From assembly GCF_005434945.1 (NCBI RefSeq), contig NZ_SKCH01000010.1:62001-126000 (forward strand): a DNA stretch of 64,000 nt, in the 5' to 3' direction. The stretch comes from Prescottella subtropica. Its GTDB lineage: Bacteria > Actinomycetota > Actinomycetes > Mycobacteriales > Mycobacteriaceae. The notes below the pieces were generated by a model. That model saw only the letters and a list, made by a program, of their open reading frames with translations. It did no database searches and was not told the DNA's origin. Position 1 is the stretch's first letter; each line of letters opens with the position of its first letter. A program made the translations under genes and the position numbers. Below are positions 8,611 through 14,299 of the stretch, one piece after another.

Positions 8611-9666
8611 TCAGAACTCGATCTTGAGGGTGTCGCTCACCGGGCGGGCCTGGCAGCCCAGGATGTAGCCGTTGTCGATGTCCTCCTGGTCGAGGACGCC
8701 GGAGTGTTCCATCTCGACCTTGCCCTCGAGGACGGTGCAGGCGCAGGAGCCGCACTCGCCTTCCTGGCAGGAGTAGGGCACGTCCAGGCCCTTCGACAGC
8801 ATGACGTCGACGAGGGTCTGCTTGCGCGGCCAGCTGAGTTCGTGGGTCTCGCCGTCGAGTTCGACCTGGACGGTGGCGGCGTCGGCGGCCTCCTCCTCGG
8901 AGACCTCCTCGAGCACGACGTCCTGGAACGGGTCGCCGGCGAGGGAGTTGAACACCTCGGCGTGGACCTGGGCGCGCGGCATGCCGGCCTGTGCGAGGGC
9001 GTCGTGGACGGTGTCCATGAACGGGCCGGGGCCGCACATGAACGCCTCGTGCGAGGTGAACGGCGCGGCGAGCGTCGCGAACTGGGCTGCGGTGGGCAGG
9101 CCCTGCACGGACAGGATCCAGTGGATGATCGTCAGCCGGTCGGCGTGCTTGGCGGCCAGGTCGCGCAGCTCGGCGGCGAAGATGACGGAGTTCTCGTCGT
9201 TGTTGGCGTAGACGAGGACGACCTTGCCCTTGCCCTCGGTGAGTGCCGACTTGAGGATCGACATGACCGGGGTGATGCCGCTGCCGGCACCGAAGAGCAG
9301 GAAGTCGTGGTCGAGGGACTTGGGCGTGAAGACGCCGGACGGGGGCAGGACCTCGATCCGGTCGCCCACCGAGACGTTGTCGCACAGCCAGTTGGAGCCG
9401 TAGCCGTCGACGGTGCGCTTGACGGTGACCTTGGGGGCGTCGTCGGTGAACGGCGAGCTCGCGAGCGAGTAGCAGCGGGCAACGGAGCCGGTCTGTTCGC
9501 TGGGGATGCGCAGCGTCAGGAACTGTCCGGGCTTGTAGTCGAACTTGCTCTTCATGTCCGCGGGGACGTCGAAGACCAGCGATCGCGAGTCGGGGGTCTC
9601 CTCGATCACCCCGGACACGGTGAGCACCGCGGATCGAGAGCTGTGCGGCACGTCGATTGTGGTCAT
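8611..9666 (-). CDS. kshB: 3-Ketosteroid 9alpha-hydroxylase reductase component
   Basis: A 351-aa oxygenase reductase with an N-terminal FAD domain (RCYSLASSP flavin motif), an NAD domain (LLFGAGSGITPVMSIL, MCGPGPFM) and a C-terminal plant-type [2Fe-2S] domain with cysteines 300, 305, 308 and 338 in YSCQEGECGSCAC...GC. KshB passes electrons from NADH to the Rieske oxygenase KshA, which opens steroid ring B. The start is taken at the ATG at 9664-9666 (MTTIDVPHSSR); a frame extension of 12 codons is unlikely because it runs to the KstR-type site. The KstR-type palindrome just upstream supports sterol control. A related phenylacetyl-CoA or alkane-type reductase is the alternative. Confidence 0.9.
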   Translation of the reverse strand: MTTIDVPHSSRSAVLTVSGVIEETPDSRSLVFDVPADMKSKFDYKPGQFLTLRIPSEQTGSVARCYSLASSPFTDDAPKVTVKRTVDGYGSNWLCDNVSVGDRIEVLPPSGVFTPKSLDHDFLLFGAGSGITPVMSILKSALTEGKGKVVLVYANNDENSVIFAAELRDLAAKHADRLTIIHWILSVQGLPTAAQFATLAAPFTSHEAFMCGPGPFMDTVHDALAQAGMPRAQVHAEVFNSLAGDPFQDVVLEEVSEEEAADAATVQVELDGETHELSWPRKQTLVDVMLSKGLDVPYSCQEGECGSCACTVLEGKVEMEHSGVLDQEDIDNGYILGCQARPVSDTLKIEF

Positions 9667-9705
9667 GCGAACTCTGGTCCTCTCGTGGATCACGCCCCAC
9701 ACGCA

Positions 9706-9719
9706 TAGAACGTGTTCTA
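9706..9719. promoter_or_regulatory. KstR-type operator upstream of kshB
   Basis: TAGAACGTGTTCTA is a perfect palindrome around two central bases and fits TnnAACnnGTTnnA exactly. It ends 40 bases upstream of the kshB start codon on the minus strand, a suitable place for a repressor. It is the better of the two KstR-type sites in the window. Confidence 0.78.
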
Positions 9720-9775
9720 GTTTCAGCGTAGCAGCGTAGCGACGCTACCGGGGAGAGCGTAATTCTCCGTTTTCG

Positions 9776-9794
9776 GCTCCCGCTGATCGGGAGC
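9776..9794. repeat. Short inverted repeat in the mftM-kshB gap
   Basis: GCTCCCG (9776-9782) and CGGGAGC (9788-9794) form a perfect 7-bp stem with a CTGAT loop, 33 bases beyond the mftM stop. It may end the mftR-mftM transcript, but no T-run follows on that strand, so the role is open. The rest of the 160-base gap holds the kshB promoter region. Confidence 0.4.
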
Positions 9795-9826
9795 GGCTCG
9801 GGTGCAGCGGCCGGGGACTCGGGCCG

Positions 9827-10636
9827 TCAGGCCTCGAGGACGAGCCAGCCGCCGTGGTGGTCGAACACCTCGAACGGGCGGCCTGTCGAGGTGCCGAGGT
9901 CGTGCAGGGCGTCGGTGTCGAATGTACGCACATGCCCGTGGCAGGCCGTCGCCACGTCCTCGTACGGCACCGCGATCACGACGCGTCGGCGGGCGATCCG
10001 CAGTGCCTCGGCGACGATCTGCGCCGTGACTGTTGCATTTACGTGTTCGAGCAGGTGGACCGCGGTGACGGTGTCGGCGTGGTCGTCGGGGACCGGGACG
10101 TGCGCGGCGTCGCACACCAGGGTGGCGATGTCGAGGCCGAGGGTGGGGGCGACCGCGTCGAGCAGGGTCATGGTGCCGGGCAGGATGTCGGTCGCGGTGA
10201 CGGGCACGCCGGCGCGGGCCAGGCGCAGCGGCAGGAACCCGAAGCACGAGCCCAGGTCGAGGACGCTGCCGCGGACCAGGTCGGCGGCCCGGTCGTGGAT
10301 CGGGGCGAAGTCGGCGGTGCCGTCCATCAGTTCGGTGAGCGAGTTGCGGTAGTACGTCGTCCACGATTCGAGGGCGCCGGGCACCGTCGAGCGCACCAAC
10401 CCCACCATCGTCAGCTCGAACTCGGTCTGCCCGAAGTCGGCGTCGCCGATCGACGCGGTCACCTCCGCGACGAGGCGTTCGCTCAGCGACTCGGGGCCCA
10501 GGGAGTGCCGCACGTGCAGGCGGTCGCCGTCGCGGACGAGTTCGATGGGTCCGGACGGGACCTTCTCGACGGTGACGTGGTCGTGGGACCAGCGGCCGGG
10601 CGGGCAGGGGGCGAGGGAGTCGAGCGTCGTGGTCAT
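9827..10636 (-). CDS. mftM: Class I SAM-dependent methyltransferase, probable MftM
   Basis: A 269-aa methyltransferase. The SAM-binding motif I is VLDLGSCFGFLPLRLA (about residues 125-140), followed by VPVTATDI and a post-II region AVHLLEHVNAT. MftM methylates the oligoglucose chain of mycofactocin (knowledge of the pathway). The assignment rests on its ATGA overlap with mftR and its place at the edge of the mft locus, because the fold alone does not identify the substrate. The ATG at 10634-10636 (MTTTLDSLAPC) follows directly on mftR. Confidence 0.75.
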   Translation of the reverse strand: MTTTLDSLAPCPPGRWSHDHVTVEKVPSGPIELVRDGDRLHVRHSLGPESLSERLVAEVTASIGDADFGQTEFELTMVGLVRSTVPGALESWTTYYRNSLTELMDGTADFAPIHDRAADLVRGSVLDLGSCFGFLPLRLARAGVPVTATDILPGTMTLLDAVAPTLGLDIATLVCDAAHVPVPDDHADTVTAVHLLEHVNATVTAQIVAEALRIARRRVVIAVPYEDVATACHGHVRTFDTDALHDLGTSTGRPFEVFDHHGGWLVLEA

Positions 10637-11262
10637 CGGTCCTCGTTCGGTGCGGGTGAGTTCAGGTCGGACAGGCTCGTGTGGAGCAGGCGGCTGCCGC
10701 GGGCGAGCAGGTCGATCAGGTCGGACGCGTCGTCGGCCAGCCAGCTCTCGTACGCGGCCAGGGCGACCCCGAGCAGCAGGTAGCCGACGGTGCGCGGCAA
10801 CTGGTCGGTGGGGGAGATCCCGAGCCGGCGGGCCACGTACTCGGCGACGACGCGGCGCCACCCGTCGTACATGACGACCGAGTACGCCTGCAGTGCCGGC
10901 ACCACGAAGATCAGCCGCATCCGTTCCCGGTGGTCGGACGCCACCTCCGGCGGAAACGTGTTGAACGCCAACAGGGCCGAGACGAGGCCGTCGAGGACGG
11001 GGACGTCGTCGGGGACCTCGGCGAGCATCGTGCGCATCTCCGCCAGGTGCGCGTCGAAGTCGCCCCACGGGACGGCGTTCTTCGACGGGAAGTACCGGAA
11101 GAACGTGCGACGGGCGATGCCGGCGGCCTCGGCGATGTCGTCGACGCTGGTGTCGTCGAATCCGCGCGTGGCGAACAGCTCGATGCCGGCCGACGCGATG
11201 CGGTCACGGGTGGTGGTCGGCCGACGGCCGATCCGCGACGACGGATTTCTACGGGTGCGCAC
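10633..11262 (-). CDS. mftR: Mycofactocin TetR-family repressor
   Basis: A 209-aa TetR-type regulator with helix-turn-helix RIASAGIELFATRGFDDTSV...AEAAGIARRTFFRYFPSKNA. MftR controls mycofactocin biosynthesis genes and in mycobacteria sits divergently next to mftA, as here. An in-frame GTG at 11280 would add six residues, but those codons are themselves the AAGGAGG ribosome binding site (11271-11277). I therefore place the start at the GTG at 11260-11262, 8 bases after it. The gap to mftA holds a candidate operator and a leader hairpin. Confidence 0.93.
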   Translation of the reverse strand: MRTRRNPSSRIGRRPTTTRDRIASAGIELFATRGFDDTSVDDIAEAAGIARRTFFRYFPSKNAVPWGDFDAHLAEMRTMLAEVPDDVPVLDGLVSALLAFNTFPPEVASDHRERMRLIFVVPALQAYSVVMYDGWRRVVAEYVARRLGISPTDQLPRTVGYLLLGVALAAYESWLADDASDLIDLLARGSRLLHTSLSDLNSPAPNEDR

Positions 11263-11321
11263 TGCTGTGACCTCCTTCACTAGTCATTGTGCACCGGATG
11301 CCATTACAGTGGTGAACCGAG

Positions 11322-11344
11322 TCACAGTGAACACGTCACTCTGA
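11322..11344. promoter_or_regulatory. Candidate MftR operator between mftR and mftA
   Basis: A 23-base near-palindrome with arms TCA-n-AGTGA and TCACT-n-TGA around five central bases. It lies in the mftR-mftA gap, 60 bases from the mftR start and about 42 from mftA. Symmetry, length and place suit a TetR-dimer operator. I do not recall a published MftR consensus for comparison, so the link to MftR is inference. Confidence 0.5.
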
Positions 11345-11350
11345 CCGGAA

Positions 11351-11373
11351 GGACCCCGGCCGGGGTCCGTTTT
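11351..11373 (+). promoter_or_regulatory. GC-rich hairpin with T-tract in the mftA leader
   Basis: GGACCCCGGCCGGGGTCC (11351-11368) is a perfect 18-base palindrome. It can fold as a 7-bp stem with a GGCC loop and is followed by GTTTT. The mftA ribosome binding site begins three bases later. This is the layout of an intrinsic terminator placed in a leader, which suggests attenuation, but the palindrome could equally be a protein-binding site. The transcription start is unknown. Confidence 0.5.
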
Positions 11374-11386
11374 CGAGGAGGAACCG

Positions 11387-11479
11387 ATGTCCGATCGCGA
11401 CAACACCACCGAGAGCCAGCTCGTCGAGGAGTCCCTCGTCGAAGAGGTGTCCATCGACGGCATGTGCGGCGTGTACTGA
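11387..11479 (+). CDS. mftA: Mycofactocin precursor peptide
   Basis: A 30-residue peptide opening [10 protein letters not shown] and ending in the signature IDGMCGVY, whose terminal Val-Tyr is the part turned into the redox cofactor. A glutamate-rich leader ([12 protein letters not shown]) binds MftB. A strong AGGAGG at 11376-11381 lies 5 bases before the ATG. It is too short for routine gene finding. MftC decarboxylates and cyclises the Val-Tyr end, MftE releases it, and MftD, MftF and MftM complete it. The stop is 2 bases before mftB. Confidence 0.97.
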   Translation: MSDRDNTTESQLVEESLVEEVSIDGMCGVY

Positions 11480-11481
11480 CC

Positions 11482-11784
11482 GTGTCCGAACAAGCCGTCG
11501 ACGCAGTGGTGTCGGTCGGCACGATCGATCCGGACGCGGCGTGGAAGCTCCACCCGCAGGTAGCGCTGCGCCCCGAGCCTTTCGGGGCGCTGCTCTACCA
11601 CTTCGGGACGCGCAAGCTGTCGTTCCTGAAGAACCGGATCATCGTCGAGATCGTCGAATCGCTGCCCCAGCATCCGAGCATCGGGGCGGCCCTCGCCGCC
11701 CACGGCGTCACCGAAGACGCGGCGCGCCCGTACCTGCGCGCCCTCGAGACCCTGGCCGAGTCGCGCATGATCGTGCCGGCCTGA
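11482..11784 (+). CDS. mftB: Mycofactocin peptide chaperone (RRE protein)
   Basis: A 100-aa protein of the PqqD-like RiPP recognition element family. The pattern is WKLHPQVALRPEPFGALLYHFGTRKLSFLK followed by a helical C-terminal half ending ESRMIVPA. MftB binds the MftA leader and presents it to the radical SAM enzyme MftC. The start is a GTG at 11482, two bases after the mftA stop, which suggests coupled translation. Length is normal. Confidence 0.96.
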   Translation: MSEQAVDAVVSVGTIDPDAAWKLHPQVALRPEPFGALLYHFGTRKLSFLKNRIIVEIVESLPQHPSIGAALAAHGVTEDAARPYLRALETLAESRMIVPA

Positions 11785-11850
11785 GCCCCGTCTCTCCACG
11801 CCCTGCACCCAACCAGATCTTCCGATATCCCAGATTCGAGGCCCCAGCCC

Positions 11851-13068
11851 ATGACCTCAGTTCTCGAGCCTCCCGCCCCGAAAGTGGGGCGTCTCGTCGA
11901 CCAGTTCGAGCTCGGCCTCGACGCGCCGATCTGCCTCACGTGGGAACTCACCTACGCGTGCAACCTGTCGTGCGTGCACTGCCTGTCGTCGTCGGGCCGC
12001 CGCGACCCGCGCGAACTGTCCACCGAACAGTGCAAGTCGATCATCGACGAACTGCAGAAGATGCAGGTCTTCTACGTCAACATCGGCGGCGGTGAGCCCA
12101 CCGTCCGCTCGGACTTCTGGGAGCTCGTCGACTACGCGACTGCGCACCAGGTGGGCGTGAAGTTCTCCACCAACGGCGTCAAGATCGACAAGAAGGTCGC
12201 CGAGCGTCTCGCCGCGTCCGACTACGTCGACGTGCAGATCTCCCTCGACGGGGCGACCGCCGAGGTCAACGACGCGGTCCGCGGCCCCGGCTCGTTCGCG
12301 ATGGCCGTCCGGGCGCTCGAGAACCTGTCCGAGGCCGGGTACACGGACGCGAAGATCTCGGTCGTCGTCACCCGCGAGAACGTGAGCCAGCTCGACGAGT
12401 TCAAGGCGCTCGCCGACAAGTACGGTGCGACGCTGCGGATCACGCGGCTGCGCCCGTCCGGTCGCGGCGCCGACGTGTGGGACGAGCTGCATCCCACGCA
12501 GGCGCAGCAGCGGGAACTGTACGACTGGCTCGTCGCCAACGGCGAGGGCGTCCTCACCGGCGACTCGTTCTTCCACCTGTCCGCGTACGGTGACGCGCTG
12601 CCCGGCCTGAACCTGTGCGGCGCCGGCCGTGTCGTGTGCCTCATCGACCCGATCGGTGACGTGTACGCGTGCCCGTTCGCGATCCACGACCAGTTCCTCG
12701 CCGGAAACACCGTCGCCGACGGCGGTTTCCAGCAGGTGTGGCAGAACTCCGAGCTGTTCCGCGACCTGCGCTCCCCGCAGACCGGTGGCGCGTGCGCCAA
12801 GTGTGACCACTACGACTCGTGCCGTGGTGGCTGCATGGCCGCGAAGTTCTTCACCGGCCTGCCCATGGACGGCCCGGACCCCGAATGTGTGCAGGGCTAC
12901 GGCACGTCGGCACTCGAAGCCGACCGCACCGTCCCCCAGTCCAGCCAGGACCACTCCCGCACCGGCAAGCGCGCCGAACGACGCGTCCCGCAGGCACCGG
13001 TCCCGCTGACCCTGCTCACCCGCCCGCCGGCGAAGATCTGCGACGAGAACCCGCTCGCCGGCATGTAA
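11851..13068 (+). CDS. mftC: Mycofactocin radical SAM maturase
   Basis: A 405-aa radical SAM/SPASM enzyme. The 4Fe-4S cluster that binds S-adenosylmethionine is held by Cys37, Cys41 and Cys44 (YACNLSCVHC). The GGGEP motif follows near residue 74, and C-terminal SPASM cysteines occur in CGAGRVVC, YACPF and CAKCDHYDSCRGGC. MftC first decarboxylates the C-terminal Tyr of MftA and then joins it to Val. It sits 66 bases after mftB. The C-terminal extension after residue 350 is basic and probably disordered. Confidence 0.98.
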   Translation: MTSVLEPPAPKVGRLVDQFELGLDAPICLTWELTYACNLSCVHCLSSSGRRDPRELSTEQCKSIIDELQKMQVFYVNIGGGEPTVRSDFWELVDYATAHQVGVKFSTNGVKIDKKVAERLAASDYVDVQISLDGATAEVNDAVRGPGSFAMAVRALENLSEAGYTDAKISVVVTRENVSQLDEFKALADKYGATLRITRLRPSGRGADVWDELHPTQAQQRELYDWLVANGEGVLTGDSFFHLSAYGDALPGLNLCGAGRVVCLIDPIGDVYACPFAIHDQFLAGNTVADGGFQQVWQNSELFRDLRSPQTGGACAKCDHYDSCRGGCMAAKFFTGLPMDGPDPECVQGYGTSALEADRTVPQSSQDHSRTGKRAERRVPQAPVPLTLLTRPPAKICDENPLAGM

Positions 13069-13110
13069 GCCCCACCCCACACTGCTCGATCGAAGAAGAG
13101 AGTTCCATCC

Positions 13111-14286
13111 ATGGCCAAGAACACGTGGTTCGAGACGGTTGCCGAGGCGCAGCGTCGCGCGCAGAAGCGGCTGCCCAAGTCGGTGTACGCCGCGCTGGTC
13201 GCCGGTTCCGAGAAGGGGTTGACCGTCGACGACAACATCGCGGCCTTCTCCGAGCTCGGTTTCGCGCCGCACGTCGCGGGACTGTCCGGGGAGCGTGACC
13301 TGTCCACCACCGTGATGGGGCAGCCGATCTCGATGCCGGTGATGATCTCGCCGACGGGTGTGCAGGCCGTCCATCCCGACGGTGAGGTCGCGGTCGCCCG
13401 CGCCGCTGCGGCCCGCGGTACCGCGATCGGGTTGTCGTCGTTCGCGAGCAAGTCGATCGAGGAGGTCGCGGCCGCCAACCCGCAGACCTTCTTCCAGATG
13501 TACTGGGTCGGCGACCGGGACACGCTGCTGCAGCGCATGGACCGGGCCCGCAAGGCCGGTGTGACGGGCCTGATCATCACGCTCGACTGGTCGTTCTCCA
13601 ACGGCCGCGACTGGGGCAGCCCCGCCATCCCGGAGAAGATGGACCTCAAGGCGATGTTCCAGTTCGCCCCGGAGGGCATCACCCGCCCGAAGTGGTTGTG
13701 GGAGTTCGCGAAGACCGGCAAGGTGCCGGATCTGACGACGCCGAACCTGGCTGCCCCCGGTGAGCAGCCGCCCACGTTCTTCGGTGCGTACGGACAGTGG
13801 ATGGGCACGCCGCTGCCCACGTGGGAGGACGTCGCGTGGCTGCGTAAGGAGTGGGGCGGCCCGTTCATGCTCAAGGGTGTCATGCGGGTCGACGACGCCA
13901 AGCGTGCCGTGGACGCCGGGTGCACCGCGATCTCGGTGTCCAATCACGGTGGCAACAACCTCGACGGCACCCCGGCCCCGATCCGGGCGCTGCCGGCGAT
14001 CGCCGAGGCTGTCGGCGACGAGATCGAGGTCCTGCTCGACGGCGGTATCCGTCGCGGCAGCGACGTCGTCAAGGCGCTCGCGCTCGGTGCCCGGGCCGTC
14101 ATGATCGGCCGCGCGTACCTGTGGGGTCTGTCGGCCAACGGTCAGGCCGGTGTCGAGAACGTTCTCGACATCCTGCGCGGCGGTATCGACTCGGCGGTGC
14201 TGGGATTGGGCCACAAGTCGATTCACGACCTGAGCACGTCCGACCTGGTGGTCCCCGAGGGCTTCCGCCGCGACCTGGGCGTCTGA
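13111..14286 (+). CDS. mftD: Pre-mycofactocin synthase, FMN-dependent
   Basis: A 391-aa FMN enzyme of the alpha-hydroxyacid dehydrogenase fold. Visible family features are SPTGVQAVHPDGE, the SVSNHGGNNLDGTPA segment with the catalytic His (about residue 275) and the LLDGGIRRGSDVVKALALGARAV phosphate-binding region. MftD deaminates the AHDP intermediate to the active alpha-keto redox centre. Older annotation calls it LldD1, a lactate dehydrogenase, but its place directly behind mftC fixes the role. It starts at an ATG 42 bases downstream of mftC. Confidence 0.96.
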   Translation: MAKNTWFETVAEAQRRAQKRLPKSVYAALVAGSEKGLTVDDNIAAFSELGFAPHVAGLSGERDLSTTVMGQPISMPVMISPTGVQAVHPDGEVAVARAAAARGTAIGLSSFASKSIEEVAAANPQTFFQMYWVGDRDTLLQRMDRARKAGVTGLIITLDWSFSNGRDWGSPAIPEKMDLKAMFQFAPEGITRPKWLWEFAKTGKVPDLTTPNLAAPGEQPPTFFGAYGQWMGTPLPTWEDVAWLRKEWGGPFMLKGVMRVDDAKRAVDAGCTAISVSNHGGNNLDGTPAPIRALPAIAEAVGDEIEVLLDGGIRRGSDVVKALALGARAVMIGRAYLWGLSANGQAGVENVLDILRGGIDSAVLGLGHKSIHDLSTSDLVVPEGFRRDLGV

Positions 14287-14299
14287 CACCCGGCACCCG

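Noticed and set aside
9776-9794. Strong terminator for mftR-mftM
   Set aside because: The stem is only 7 bp and the minus strand continues with A residues, not T; kept only as a low-confidence repeat.
11263-11280. GTG at 11280 as the mftR start
   Set aside because: The extra six codons contain the AAGGAGG that serves the GTG at 11262.
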